A stretch of DNA of 62,000 nt from Phoronis australis (taxonomy: Eukaryota; Phoronida; Phoronidae), in contig NMRA01000418.1 of NCBI GenBank assembly GCA_002633005.1, positions 183,173 through 245,172 of the forward strand, read 5' to 3'. The notes under the pieces were generated by a model that made no database searches, was not told where the DNA came from, and saw nothing but the letters and a program-made list of their open reading frames with translations. The stretch's first letter is position 1, and each line of letters starts with the position of its first letter. This document shows positions 47,822 to 61,776 of this stretch, piece by piece. Made by a program: the position numbers and the translations under genes.

Positions 47822-47895
47822 CGCTGCATGGTGTAGTGGTAAAGTTGGCGACCAGCAATATCAGGGTCCCGGGTTCGACCCCGTCCTCGGTTTCC
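47822..47895 (+). repeat. tRNA-like SINE head or tRNA relic (A and B boxes)
   Basis: TGGTGTAGTGG (47829-47839) matches the pol III A box and GGTTCGACCCC (47872-47882) the B box, at near-normal tRNA spacing. But the 7-bp acceptor arms (CGCTGCA and CTCGGTT) do not pair, and only two T-stem pairs form. So it is not a functional tRNA. No second copy was found in the window. Confidence 0.5.
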
Positions 47896-48934
47896 CGCCA
47901 AATCGTTATCTCACTAGTGAGATAACTTTATGGGTTATTACACGGTTTTATCTGCCATTTGACGCTAATATTGTGGTATGAATTCGAATTATTTCAGGTT
48001 ATCACGTCAACAATTTGAATAATCCTAATTTGAGAAATAAGCTATGTTGGATTGTGAACCTTCAAGCCTCTAATTCTTGTTCCTTGCGACTTCATATTTT
48101 TTTAAATGATGCTTGTCAAATTCTGGTGTAAGGAAACACTATTCCGTCACCAAGGTAATAGTTACATGTATGTCCACTTTCATATCATGGAAACCGTTCC
48201 TGTTGAATAGTGTTTGTAATGCTAAATGTTGTAAAGTATTGTGCATTTTAAGTTACTTATTATGTTGGGTTAATGAATAAAAATTGATAACATGTTGTAT
48301 TGGACTTGTCATACTTAAAGATAGACATTCCCAAAAATTCCAACCCCCCATTCTTTTAGGCTTGGTGCACTCATACAAAGTCTGGGAAAATCTCTATTGA
48401 AAGCCAACAACTTTGCACAGTTCGCCAGAAGTACCCAAGTTCTAAATAAAACTCGTTTGAGCGACCGCTGTGGCCAGCGACCAGTTAAGCCTAAAGGTAG
48501 CCTTGGCGCAAAGCTGTACAGGCCTACTAACAAGCTGTATTTTGACTACAGTCTTCACTGGTAGCTGGTGACTGAGGCTAACTAAGGTCTGCCGCGGCAG
48601 TGTGACACAGGACTAACCAGCCCGTAATTTCATGCAAGTGTCTGAAACTACCCTATGAATATATGCAGGATTTATGATTTGGCCATTTTACTTCTACAAA
48701 ACAGCTTGCAACCGCATGCATTTAGCGTTCGCCAGTGTCTGGTCTCGATCCGCACCGGGTCCGATAGGTTGCGGTCCCGATAGTGTCTGGCAAAATAATT
48801 TCTGTCAAAATTTATTAGCCACATTCAGCAAATTCCATAAAATTGTCCGTAATTTGATTGTCGATTATTTTATCCCCGTTTGCTGGCTGGTAACAGTACA
48901 GGCACTGCTCCAGTTGCACTGACGGCGTTTTCTC

Positions 48935-49140
48935 GGCCTGGGCTCCTTAATGAATTGTACTTCCGGGTTCGCGGCAAGTTCAAAATGACGGTGGTTCTTC
49001 GGTGCGAATGGTGAGTGGCGCGTTCATTTAAACTTTTTTCGAGTACGGATCGTGTATTAGTTATGGGGTAGGTACTTCTTGGATCCTTATAACATCTTCT
49101 AACCATGTAATAAGGGTTAACAACGCGTGAGAGAAGGACT
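48935..49140 (+). repeat. Dispersed repeat, inverted copy of 11190-11370
   Basis: AAGTTCAAAATGACGGTGG, GTGTATTAGTTATGGGG and AGGTACTTCTTGGATCC match the 11.2-kb copy in reverse orientation. The element is unclassified. Confidence 0.75.
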
Positions 49141-49384
49141 TTAAAAATACACTGCAAGCTAGCGGAGCTTCCTTGATCTGTCTTTTCTGTCAAGAAGCTT
49201 GCCCTACTGAACACACGCCTACCTGTAGGAATACCTTAGTTCTAAGAGATGACCAGATGACCGAGGTACGTAAAATTCCAATCACGCTCAGGATCACAAC
49301 GCCACTGTATCGTGTGCGCAGGCCGTCGAAGTCCGTTACTTCAATCTCCTCACCTAAATTTTAAATGATATGCTTGAAGTCCGA

Positions 49385-49556
49385 CGTCAGTGTACTGTAT
49401 CTCCGTTCGGGTGAAATCGGTCCTCCGTGCAGTAAGCAACAACTCCCGACTTTTCCAAAACTTCGATTTGAACCGCCCATGTTCGGCTTACCGCTCACCC
49501 TCTATTTTTTAGATTCCTAATTTAAGCGCCCAGGGCGGTAACGCGGACGAGTACGG
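49385..49556 (+). mobile_element. Right terminus of a TA-target, CGCCCA-array element
   Basis: GAACCGCCCATGTTCGGCTT and AAGCGCCCAGGGCGGTAACG lead to a terminus GAGTACGG followed by TA (49557-49558), resembling the right end at 38492. The left terminus is not found. Confidence 0.6.
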
Positions 49557-49559
49557 TAG

Positions 49560-52500
49560 TTAGTTTGTGTATGTTTTCAAGTCCAGGAGTTCTGATCTTG
49601 CAACTGATAACCAAACCAAACCAAACCAAAGGGCGTGAAATCATCAAGCAACAGACTGAAACCAAAACGAAAACAGGAATTTCTTCCGAAATGAAAGAAA
49701 GATTTTGACTGGTCACCGTATGGTTTGATAGTGACCAGAAGTACATGTAAAATGTGTTGCGTCCCGTGTGAAAAATACGCCGAAGCAAACAGTTCATCTC
49801 TTGCGTCAGGGTCAAATGTGTTCAGGATCGAATCTTTGAAAAGTCGTGAACAGTCGGGCTCATTAAGCAGCTCATAAAAATACATCGTATAACTGAATTG
49901 AAAAGCCAGTGTAAACTTGTATTGTGTTCACTTGTGAAATCCAAATACAAATACCCACTTTAATAAACTTTTGGAAAATTTAAATGTCGTGTAATATAAT
50001 GCTCTTCCACATGTTTATTGAGCTTGTGCTAACAGGTAGTATGTGCGATATTCACATATGTTTGAAAAGTATAATTTGAATTTAATTACCTTTGGACAAG
50101 ATCATTTAATTTCATCATTTAGTTAGCAATTTTCCTTTGGTTAAATTTCTCGCGAAACTGTGACACTTCGTAGTTTAGTTGGTCACTTTCCTAGGTTTTT
50201 TGGACATTACTTTATGAACTGTTCCTGGATTTTGTTCACAAATTTTTCCAGAGTTTTTGAAAGTACGCCAATAACTTGTCTGATTCCAAGGTAGTAAACA
50301 GAATTGTTTCTAGTTCTATTAGTCAACATTGTGTCTGTTAATAAGCAATATCCGTGTTTGAAAGACTAATAACGATGGTACTTCTCGTCATTTTTGCACG
50401 AGGATGAGTCTACTGTACAAAACTGATGAAACACGTCGTGTACTACACAAGTTAAAAGGAACGTTTCCTCAACATGTCATTTTAACACACTTTACTTAAT
50501 GCTGTATGTAACATGCTGGGGTTTAATTGGACTGCCGTGGACTGCAAGAATTACAAAAATTTGCTGCTCCAAATATACCTCATCATGCTTTCTATCTCAT
50601 ACTGGCCCTTAATTCGATCTCTGAATATTCTTTCCTAAAACGACATTTTCGTATTTCCTGTCAACGATTTTTCTATAAGTCTTGTAATAAGCTCTTACCC
50701 CATATTTCTCAGGTTTAATTATGATATCAATCTTGATTCATCCAAACGTTAAAGAAATGTCCCCTCAAGATACGCCGATTTTTGTGTAACACTTCCACCG
50801 CTCAACCCGTAATCACCAATATCACTCACGCAAGTCAAGTGCCTCTGCAACATTTTTCCAGAGCTTATTAATTAATTGTCATATTATCCCAGAAACATAA
50901 TTGAAAAGATATTTACTCACTCCATTCACGCCTTCTCAGCCACAAGAATTCACCTGATACAAAACTATTCAGAAAAATGCTCAATATCAAACTGCAGAGT
51001 ATGTGCATCTTACAATTGCTAAAATTTTGAACATGTGGGAGATACGTTTCTTACCTATCACCCTGATTCTTGTTTTCCTGCGCTGTGTAATAAACTTCAA
51101 TAATACAGCCATATAATTTTGCCGGCCCAGCCATTTTTATTCTTTATTTTCAGTTCTTTTTTACTTTGAAAATGTGTTTTTTCTCTTAGTATAATATAAT
51201 GCGTAACGTATTCATTTGTTTTTTTCCTTTGTTGAGCCAGCCATGTTAAAATTTAGGTTATATCATTCTTAATCTGTACCTTATTTTAGTTTATCCCATT
51301 ATTACACCCGGTAGTTTGTGTTGTAATTCCTATGGGTATGGGTATGTGTCCATGTACATGTACATGTACATGTACATTTGATATAGATCCATAATCATTT
51401 TGTTGATACTCAACACAAGTTAATGTATCGCTCATGTGCTGCAGTGAGAAAAATATTGACTAACTACAAGTACAGGGGTATAGGTGGTTTTCATCCAAGC
51501 CGCTCCCTTTGCCCTGTAACCAATGACTATGTATGGTCTTAGTAAAACTGAAGTTTTGTTGTTTACCTCTGGCTACTTCAAGTCCCACTCTTGTCACTTT
51601 AAGTTACACTTACAATGTAGGAACAACTTGACAATGATTGTGTAGATGCATGACTATTTGTATCTATCGAAGTATCTTTCTATCTACATATCTATCTATC
51701 TTTACTCTCTAGGGCCTTGATTGTAATGTTTCTATAACCTCACCTGCATATGTATACATGTACACATGCAAATGATATCTGACCCAGGGTATATGAATGA
51801 ATTTTGTCTTTCAAAGTCTAAATTCAAGTGTGCCGCCTCCACTGAAATGGTAACCGTTTGTCTGCCTTTTTATAAAAACAATACCAAAAACTTTTAATGA
51901 AGATAGACCAACTTCCAGAAAAATACAACTTCAAAAGTGACAATCAAGTCACTTTTAACTGGTACGCATACTTTTTTCTTTGTAGGCATCACCTTGTAAT
52001 GTCGCCGCAGGCACACCCGGCAGAGGGGTTAGATACAAGTAGTAATACGTTAGTTGGTTTCATTTCATTTTGATTGATGCGATAATTGATATTCATATGT
52101 TTTAGGGATAGTTGAATAATAAAGCTACCATATCATAATTTAAAAGATTTTGATTTTTTGTAAAAAATTGCACATTCAGTAAGTTGTACCCACTATAATT
52201 CCAATTCAAATATTTGTTATCAAGTACATTCGATGTTTTAATCGTATCAATCCTTTGATTACTCGGCCTTTTGTCGTCCACCAGTGTGTCAATTCGTAAT
52301 GCTATTATTATAGTGAGTGCTCTGTTGCCCATCTTAATTACTTACATGTACCATTATTGGTTTTCGCCCGTTTAAGTAAGCTACATTAAACTTGCCTATT
52401 TTCTATGACTACTTCGCACTCTTAGCACTCTATACATGTACATGTTTTTCACGGACATCATTAAACTATCAGATATTTTAGTTGAAATTACTTCTGAATC

Positions 52501-54013
52501 TTGCTGCGTATTCATCACATCCCTAACTGCCGGTCTGCTATTGGATAAAACACGGTGTAAATTGTATGCGAAGTTTTCTATCGGTCAGCTTTTCAACTTG
52601 CTTTTTGAACTGTAATTCACCCCCGGGATTTACCCCTAGTAATTTGTCTACAGAATAGAATCATATAAACTTTAGACATGTGTTTTTGCAATGACAGTAG
52701 CGATTTCATTAAATTTCACTTTCCAATCAGGTAACCTTCAGTAACATAGAATTTAGCATAATTAACAAATTGAACGTGCGATTGGCCAGCTCGAACAAGT
52801 TTCCAGTTATTGGTTTTTCAAGAAGAAACAGCAACATATTGAAGTAATCACTCGTCAATGTATACAGTGAGAGGCAGAAGTCAGTGGCATGCAACCAGTT
52901 GTGTGGCATTCCACAATAGTCCTATTCTACAAATTATTTCCGTTGACACATGCAGGCGGTTCCAGGGTCCGTCTCATAAAAGACACAAACTCGACGGTCT
53001 TACGCTCCCATTTCACTATTGCTGTATAAAGTTTTCGTCAAGTAATTATGAGCGCATCACAGTCGAAAACTATTTTACAAAAACTTTCTCAGCAACTGAG
53101 AGTGACGAGTATTTTCTCATAGAATTTTGCTCGGGGGGAGTTGCGACTTTTTTTTGAAATCCGTACGTGGGTCGAAAAGTCAAATTCCTTTCTCAAGTCT
53201 GATGTCACTTCATGAAACATAACGCCGACTTCTCACTTGTATACATTTGCTTTTGATTTAAACGTATAAGAATGTTGACACACGTGTGTGTAAGGGAAGA
53301 ATTTTGTTGTCTTAATTCACAATAAGCCACAGCATGGCACATAAAATTTACACGCATTTATACCGAATTCCTGGAATCATGCGCAAGAAGTGAACACGAC
53401 CATCTGACGAGTCGGACATGGGACCGAAATACTAAGGGGATAGGGCTACAAATAAACCCGCACTAAGGGTTGGAGACTTATTATGCCCTCGCAGTTGGGG
53501 ATCGTGATGCTACATGTCGTCACACAAGCTTATTGAAATTTTCTGTTCCACTGAGTGTGGTGCAAGAATCCACGGAGAGACAAGATGAGTGCGCAAGCAA
53601 GATGGGTGGGCTATTTTCGGGCGAAATAAGTATCCAGCTGTAAACGAGTTTCGTGAAGACTGCAGCCGTGTAAGCTGTGAACGAGTGTAGAGGGTCGCGT
53701 TTGTTCGTCTTTACGTAGGCCACTAAAGTGGTTTGAGCTTTAGTAACCATGGTTAATTCGTTGATGGGACATGATTTGCAGTAATAAATTGGACAACATA
53801 AATGTAACGCCAGACGAGTTAGAGGAGTTCGTTTGTATGACGAATACGAGAAAATGCTGAGTTTGTCGGAACTCAGTCGCACAAAATGCTGAAACAACGG
53901 AGTACTTGACAGCTACACAAACATCGTCACCTGTACATGCAGATCTAGTTGATATTTTCATTAGCCCGGTGCACCATCACGGTACCGTATGTTACCACAG
54001 CTACATGTACCAA
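49560..54013. other. No gene recognised; small microsatellites
   Basis: Contains an AACCA pentamer run at 49606-49630 and a TACATG hexamer run at 51350-51378. I found no exon with paired splice signals. The 125-codon minus frame at 53520-53897 has no domain and no supported start. Confidence 0.4.
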
Positions 54014-54052
54014 AGGCGTGAGGAAAGCGTGAGGAAAGCGTGAGGAAGGCGT
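54014..54052 (+). repeat. 12-bp tandem repeat GCGTGAGGAAAG, three copies
   Basis: Three adjacent units, with looser relatives to 54085 (AAGCGTGAGAG) and GCGTGAGG at 54159. Confidence 0.9.
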
Positions 54053-57000
54053 TAATCATACCGGAGGTAAGCGTGAGAGCTACCCGAAGAGCAGGCGTGG
54101 GACAACCGTGACTGATTTCTCTCACGTTTGTGTTCCGGTTACGGTCCGGTCTGTCCAGGCGTGAGGTAGACCGGAGGAAGTCTAATAATTCAGTGGCTGT
54201 TCTGTTACTAGTTAACATAACAAGTGATAGTTACCGACAATGGGACTTTTATTTACATGTATACGATATAGTACAGAGCCAGGATGAGGTGGCTCGTCTA
54301 CCAACAGAGGGACTACACGTATGAGCTTGAGTTTTAAGGCAATATCTGAGAGTTGTCGCAAGTGTTACATTGACAGAGTTGTGAACAATTCATTAACAGC
54401 TGATTGAAAAACATTTAGTGTACTCATGCTTCTACCATTATTTGGGAGACTTCTATGTCTTATGTTTTGATAACAAAGAGAAAAATAATCATTAGTTTTT
54501 TACTAATAGCTTGGAATACCTAATGGCTTTTACAGTTACACTGTTGCAAATTTTGTTAAATATTATCTCGTTTGTCATAGAAACAATTGATTCTATTGCA
54601 AACACTTAACTTATTTATTCCAGGTAAAGGTGATCACAGTATTTTTAAGTACATCAAGAGCAACAGAACCATTAGCATTGACTGGGAAGTATATTGTGGA
54701 CAATTTGTAAGTTTTTGCGCAGATGGTAAGTTTAACACTACAGCAGTAACAAAGGTACATTTCACTCTGTATAAGTGGCTTCAAACCAGAAATTAAATAT
54801 TGTCGTTTATTTCAGTCAGTAAAACCTTTTCTTGGCTAATATGGAACACTCTTTCCATTACCAGCAAATAACATAAGAAAACTACCAGTGACTCGAGGCG
54901 TCATTCTTTATTAATAGTATAAACTCACTGATCCACCAAATTCTTGGGTTTTGATTTGGTGATGTTCCTAGTTACTAGCATAAAGCAGAACAAGTCCAAA
55001 GTGGAAGTCATTGATGAGATTTAAATGCTTGAAATCTTTATTGCTCGGTTTTCAAAAGTTGACTGGATTTTGTTAACACAGTGACTTCTCGTTTTTTTCT
55101 CAGGAAAGTACAAAGCGGTACTTCTTCATGTGGGGACGAATGACATTGCAAAGAGACATCACCTGAAGATGCTGTTTGGATAAGTCAGTACATGTAGTTG
55201 AATTTAGTATTGGTGCTCCGGGAAATACACATAATTTGTCATCTCTATTACCATGTCTTTGATGAAATATCCCAATATCACAATGATATTTATGTCTATG
55301 AGAATGAACATTTTTAGTACCGTCCACACAGCAGCTAGTGCAAGTTATCCCAGTTTTAAGTGGAGTGTCCACACTCACACATATCCACTAACTAGGGTAA
55401 GACGTAAGTTGACGCTCTGTGCATGACAATGAAGTTGATACGAATATGAGACACAAAAGGAAACTCTCCTGTATGTAATCGCACTTGATAATACTTCCGC
55501 CTTGCCCCATATTTGATATCACCCAAGAATTTTGGAAGTGGCACAAAGTGCCCTAGAGCAAGTTACCCTACCTCGAAAAGCTAGAGTAAATTGTCAGTTG
55601 TTGGGTAAGTTGCACTACTTTGGATAGCGTCCATGCAACCGTAAAACATAGACACAACTCCTTTTAATAGTTACTTGCTCTAGGAGTAGTCTGTGTGTGG
55701 ATGGCACTTACGATTTAATTTGGTTACATTTCTAATTTAATATCATATAAGAAGTGAACTTAGAGGAAACCGGTTGTATAATGAAATTCAATTTTCACCT
55801 ACACATAGTTTGTCATTAAATTGATCAGGCACACAGTATTTGTTAGTACATGTCATGTATAGGTACGGTGTTTTGGTGAATATTGGTCAATGAGGAAATA
55901 CTGACTATATAATAACATACATGTATAAGTTTTCGTTCACTTTACAGCTGACAGTCAGGAAAATTTGTGTGTGACCGAATTAATACCCGCTAGTGCTTTA
56001 CTACACCACGCTGCATATTTTGCCTATCCTTAAGCTTCTTACTTTCAGTTACATTAACTCCTTCATTTGCTATTAACCTGCATTATTCCTTATACATGTG
56101 AGTGCAATCATGAAATCATGAGAAACAACATAAAATCAGATTCAAATTCAGGAAAGTGTATATTTCACTGAAAATCCACATTCCTCTTGATGTGCACAAT
56201 CTCTAGTGGAATAAAATCACTACCAAGACATTTCTTGAAGACTTTGAAATCAACTGTGATGTGTGTGAAGAATGGAAGAGCCAATGTGGCAACTACAACT
56301 CAGTGCACACAATGAGTTTCCTGTACAAAATCTTGTATCTTGACTTCACTGGATCTGCTTACAAAAATGCTATTACTTATCCTAATCCTCATTCAATCTG
56401 ACATGCCCTTCTTCATAGTGAATTCAAGATAGGATATAGTTATTTTGCATTCATAAATATGTGTGATAACATATATTGTACTAGAGGCCCACTGCCACAT
56501 ACTGTACATCTGATCAATTCCTTGCTTAGCTAGACTTATTTTGCACAATCTCCGTTGTAGTTCACCACATTCTTGAGAGGCAATTTTTGTTTTTGCTCGT
56601 GTTTCCTGAGGTTTTGAATTGACAGTGTCAATTTGCTTAGATTGTGTGTCCTAGTTTGTATAGTCTGTTTCTTCACCTACATTTTAAAAAGTATGCACAT
56701 ATGTACAACACAGACTATCTGGAGCCACTGGTTATTAAGATGACATTGACAGACAGCAACTTACCCTACATGAATTACACAGCATACTTCAATAGGCACT
56801 GCCTGTGTTAACTTTTGTCCAGGTATTTCTTCATATATCTTGAATTATATGAAAGTCCTGGGTGACTGCATAATATGTATTTCAAATGTTGTCGATGGGG
56901 ACAGCACTGGAATTTTTTGCCTGTGTAAGTTGTGGGTTGCATTCCACAATTCATCCTTGGTGTTTACGTTGTTAGTACTATGTATTTTTTCATCCAGTTG

Positions 57001-57839
57001 CTGTTCTAAAGATTTGGAATAGTGTTTTTGTTTGCAGCTTCTCTTTGATGTTGACTGTATTTTAGAAAAGGCCTGCTTGGTACTAACGCGTGAAAATGAT
57101 TTACTCCCTTCACGTTTGAGATGCACCAATCGTGTCCCAATATCAACTGTGCTGTTAACCCATGTCGATACCAACTGTTTGATTCATGAACTTAGTTCTA
57201 CATCGGTTCTTGAAGTCGAGCGTGACTGAAACTTTAGAAAAAGGATGGCATATGTTACATGTGGACAGATGATGGATTTCCATCCATTGTCTTTTGGGAA
57301 TAATTCACTCACGTTTTCTACTTTTAGTCCCTCTGTGTTACCAACTAGCATTTCCGATCTTGGATATACTGCAGATGCTCCAGTTAATAGAACCAAGGAG
57401 GACCTGGTGGGAATGTTGCTTCAAATTAACTGAGAAAAGACAAGACCAAACTTTACATCCCTGAAGAGTATCAGGTGCTGCCTGGTGATCACAATATTTG
57501 TAAATACCATTTATGCATTTGCACTTGTCTGTCATTTATTGTTATAGGGAAACCATACTTTTTTAAACATCTGTATGTTGTGTTATCATTCAAAAACCAG
57601 GAAACCGACAAAAACAAATTATATGAATTCCATATGAGTACTCTGCCTCATATTCCAGATTATTTGTCTTCCTATCTCAAACACCCATCCACAAAATGAG
57701 AGTCTAAATTGTAAAAAAATCCATGATTCATTGACAAGCGTGCTTTCCGAATTACACCATTCTGTTTTACAAATGAGGGTGGCCTGAGCAAATGCATTCA
57801 GTGCAATCATAGGAAGCAAAATTCTATGTATTTTTTAAA
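54053..57839. other. Scattered coding-like fragments, no gene assigned
   Basis: Several short frames look protein-like but broken. Plus strand near 54600: GKGDHSIFKYIKSN. Plus near 56220: EDFEINCDVCEEWKSQCG. Minus 56845-57396: one frame interrupted by a single TGA at 57186. They may be decayed transposon ORFs upstream of the PHD relic at 58 kb, but frames and strands do not form one gene. Confidence 0.25.
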
Positions 57840-58250
57840 AGTGTGAATTAAATTTTCAAAAATCTCCAAGAAATCTGCAACCATCTCAAAGAGCATTCCA
57901 TCACATCTTCTACATTTGAGGATAAAGATGCTTGTTTGTCTCGTATGTCTCACTTTCCAATTAAAAAACTACAACACTTGTCGAATTCCAAGAAATCTGG
58001 TTTGGCAAATATTGCAAAGCATAAACTTTCCTCCAAATCGTCAAAGTATAGGCCAAAAACAAGTCTGAAACATTTCTTCTGTTGCGTATGTAACTTAGAA
58101 TATAAGGACCCAGATGTGGGAATTCAACCATCCATTCAATAGAGAGATGATACGACTGGTTTCACTTTAAATGTGAACAGGTTATTGAGGATAATCCACC
58201 TCCCTCAGAGGAGGAATGGTTTTGCCAAGCGTGTGACTCCAGCACACAAT
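57840..58250 (+). pseudogene. PHD-finger ORF relic, frameshifted
   Basis: One plus-strand frame (from about 57850) gives a lysine- and serine-rich stretch ending FFCCVCNLEYKDPDVG. After a frameshift between about 58110 and 58140 the reading continues with SIER, a TGA where a zinc cysteine is expected (58148-58150), YDWFHFKCE, PPPSEEEW and FCQAC. This is the PHD layout: C-x2-C, C-x-x-C pair (lost), W-F-H-x-x-C, then W-F/Y-C-x-x-C. PHD fingers bind histone tails and also occur at the ends of some transposon proteins. No catalytic domain is found, so the host gene type is open. It is inactive because of the frameshift and stop. Confidence 0.6.
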
Positions 58251-58259
58251 CAAATATGA

Positions 58260-59330
58260 CTTTAGATAATAATTACTTCAAAAACGAGACACTTTTCCAT
58301 TTTTATTGTGTGAAACTAACTGTTGCTCAACTGTTAATGATTCTCAATGTTTGATTTAGTCTTATATACATTAGGTAAAATATGCCTAGCCCAGTATTAT
58401 GCAGCTCAAATGTTTCTGATGATAGCCTTTAACTTACTATTTTAGGTATTCGTTTTGTACTTTTATCAACTCCAATCATAACAGCTAACAGCTTTGATTA
58501 AAAGATACATAATATGCTGGATTCAATCTATCAGGCTTCAAACTCCAACATGGCAGCACGTGTAGTGTTGTCGATTCAAATGTCTCAAGAACTATTTAAT
58601 GAACATGGTGATGTTTTGAACGCCAAAGGACTTGGGTTAAGATTTCAGCGTTTACTACTAAGCATTGAAAAAATGTTGTTTAATAATTACTGGTTATCTA
58701 CAGGTATTTCAACAATCATTTTAAGCTCGATTTTCACTCGATTACAGTCGTTATTTTATTTTCAAATGGATAAGTTGTATTCTGTGTCATCTACTGGTCT
58801 AGTTTATTTTTTTCACATCAGTTTAGATGCCAGTTTATTTATAAAGTGTTCAATTGTTGGAAAGTGTTGTCAACAACACAAATAATGTTGTTGTTTAACA
58901 TATTCTGCATCAGGTAGTTATCAATATTTGATGACAATCAACATCCATTCTCAGTACTCAGTGTTGCTGTTGTTTTGGTGTAAATTATTTGTAATTATAT
59001 TTTAATGGGATAAAAATACATCTGTTCTGTGGGGATGGGTTGTTCATTTGGAAGGTAGTTGGTGGTTTTGAACAATCCCTGCTGAATGCATAACTCGAAG
59101 CACTCTTTAGCAACGTCCACAGAACAAGGAAAAGAATGTTGTTCAATAAAAAATTCTTTCAGTCAGAGGGGCATTTGATTATAAGCTAAACCTATTCAAT
59201 AACAAGTTACCTATCGACTTGCCATTCTTTTAGTTGTGTGCACTTATTTATTTGTATAGCAAAACTGTTTTTTTTCTGAAAATGTACACTCTATCGTCGG
59301 CATCATTGTCTTTCTAAATAATAAAGTCTA
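58260..59330. other. No gene recognised
   Basis: AT-rich. A 123-codon plus frame at 58514-58885 starts with ATG but shows no domain and decays into low-complexity hydrophobic residues. Confidence 0.35.
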
Positions 59331-59333
59331 TTA

Positions 59334-60745
59334 CCGTATTCTCCGTAATAACCGCCCAGGGTGCTTTAAAAAGTTCGGTTCAGGGGGGTGCTTATTATAA
59401 CCCAAGGCGGTTGAAATCCGGTCTCCGAAACGGGTAAAAACGGAAGCTAAGATTCATCAAATTTATGCTCTGTGACGTATATGTAATCTATGAAAGACTT
59501 TCTACAAAACTGTGGTGCATTGCTATCAAGCTTTTCTTCTAAATTACCATCATTTTACAGAAAATTGTGCTGAAATCCCAGGGCAAAAACTCGCCGACTG
59601 ACTGCCTTGGAATCGCCGTCTTCGATGTGGCGACTTCAATGCTTGAATAAAAATGGTTTCGACTCAAGCAAACTACCTGAAATCCTCATTAAGTTTGATA
59701 AGTAGCGTCTCTAAGATTTTTTAAGTTCCCGTGGAGTCTGGATTAACGGCAGATTTAAGTACAAATCTGTACAACATCGTGCCATCTACATGTATGATCG
59801 GCAACACGGCGAGAAAAATGTCTGGACGAACACACATGTTGTTGTCACGTGACGTTTCTTTTGAAGTTCGTCTGCGAGTAAGCGTGCGCGTGTGTGTCAC
59901 CATAGTTCATTTGCCAAAGCAGAGACCGTCTTTTGGCCAGAGCCACGCAATTTAACTAGGTAGATGTGTCTATAGAAATTCGCACTAGCAGTAGGCCTAA
60001 ATCAGAGCGTTTTTCATTCAGCACTTGTCAGTCTCGTGCTAAAAACGTTCGACATTTGTCTTGGTGAGGCCCATATTAGTCGCCGTGTAGCTGGATGCGT
60101 ACGTAACTATCTGACAGTTATTTTTCGATGTAAGGGTGTATAAGCATTCACTGTCAGTTGTCATTTTATCGGATATTCGGCTTAAAAACACGAATTATGG
60201 TTAATCAAACAATACATCTCAAAAATAACGCAAACATGTTTTATAGTATTAGAAATTGTCGGAAATTTGTGCCAATATTCATTTCTTATCGATGCAATGC
60301 TACCCGTTTCATGAATGGATAGTTCCCGACTAATGTCTTTGATGACAGTTTCATGTATGTAGCGCGCGCTTCCTGGCCACGTGCGTTTAACACTGAGTTC
60401 TTTTATTCATGAGACAGTCGATGTGTCTACCGAAAGGTCAGACCGTAGTGGAACACGGTCGTTGCGAGAGCGTAGCAACGCTGTTGCGTTCTTTTTGAAG
60501 CACTGCGTTACTTTGAAGTGTAAAGTCACGGCTAAATACAAAAGCAACAATTCCGCCGGTGGTCTCGAAGACTCGTGCAAAATTTTTTTGATAAGTTGAA
60601 GGCGTTACTGTAGCCGAGTTTTAGGACTGTAGGTACGTCATTGTTCGCACGTACACGTTCATGGAGTGGGCGCTTATTTCAGCAAAGTCTGAAAACGCGT
60701 GGGGGGCGCTTATAGGGGCATGGGCTGTTATTACGGCGAATACGG
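59334..60745 (+). mobile_element. TA-target TIR element (CCGTATTC family), 1.41 kb
   Basis: Flanked by TA (59332-59333 and 60746-60747), with termini CCGTATTCTCCGTAATAAC and inverted CCGTATTCGCCGTAATAAC. It is the best-preserved copy. It aligns along its length with 14234-15616 (for example ACTCGCCGACTGACTGCC, TGTCTGGACGAACACACATG, GTAGCGCGCGCTTCCTGGCC). No transposase frame is present, so it is likely mobilised in trans. Confidence 0.85.
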
Positions 60746-60749
60746 TATT

Positions 60750-61776
60750 TGTAAAATATGTGTGTCAAAATTTATATTTGTATTCCATGATGTTGCAACA
60801 GGTTGAAAATTGTGAGTTGCACATTGATAAGACACAAGGTTAACAGTCAGGTGTGGCGCATTTTTAGAACTTAAAAAGTTTCTCCACTGAATAATAGGCA
60901 TCAAACTGGTTCTCAAAAGTTAGCTTATACCATATCCGAATATAGTCCACTATTAAGTGTATATGAGATTTTTATTTCAAATTTTTCAATGATCATTTTT
61001 ATTCATCCTCAGTTGTCTGAGACTTCATTTGTTCTGCAGGTGCCTGATTGAATAAGTCTCATCAATTCTAACTAATGTTGTATTTCTAGAAATACTGATC
61101 CTTAAAGATGGTACTTATGTGTCATGAAACAGTGTAAAATAAAGTTAGTCACCAGCAAACTACAAATTCTGTGTTGATTTCTCTTATGGTAAATACAATA
61201 TCTCTTGTTACACTAAGTTTTATGTTGTTCAGAATGTTGGAATTAGCCTATTTTTGATTTTAGGGTTCATTGCACACCATTCAACTGTAAGAAAGGAAAT
61301 GCTACCTCCTTTATTCTAATAAAATGCTCTTATAGTTTTACCATGATAGTATTTCATTTCCATTACCAACAAGAACTACCTCTTGACTAAAGAAACACCT
61401 TCAGAATTCATTGGAATTAGTACGACCAGTTCCTTACATTTAAAAATTGGTTTGTGTTCGCACTGCATGTGATTGGGGCATTGAAAAAAATCAAAATCTG
61501 ATAAGATGAAGATGTTGTCTTCAAAAGCAAGTATTGACAACCATGCAGCGTCAAATAAACAAGACATCGGCTTTACGACCGACTGTGTAAGACTGATGAA
61601 TACATAAAGTGCGCATTTTACAAGCCAATTACTCAATATGTTGAAGGTTATATTAGGCAAAATGCTAGGTATATCATAAGCATAAAGGCCATACACTTGG
61701 AATATATTGTTTACACCTTTACAAATTATCAAAGAATACAACTGCAGTGTAATATAGAAACAAAAACAGAACTGAC
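60750..61776. other. No gene recognised
   Basis: AT-rich. The 146-codon minus frame (61376-61816) beyond the donor at 61776 is largely hydrophobic and is more likely intron read-through than protein. Confidence 0.35.

Noticed and set aside
47822-47895. Functional tRNA gene
   Set aside because: Acceptor arms do not pair and only two T-stem base pairs form; kept only as a tRNA-like repeat.
56845-57396. Minus-strand two-part ORF with one stop
   Set aside because: The same frame is open for about 180 codons except for one TGA, but no domain, start or splice context supports it; noted only as a coding-like fragment.
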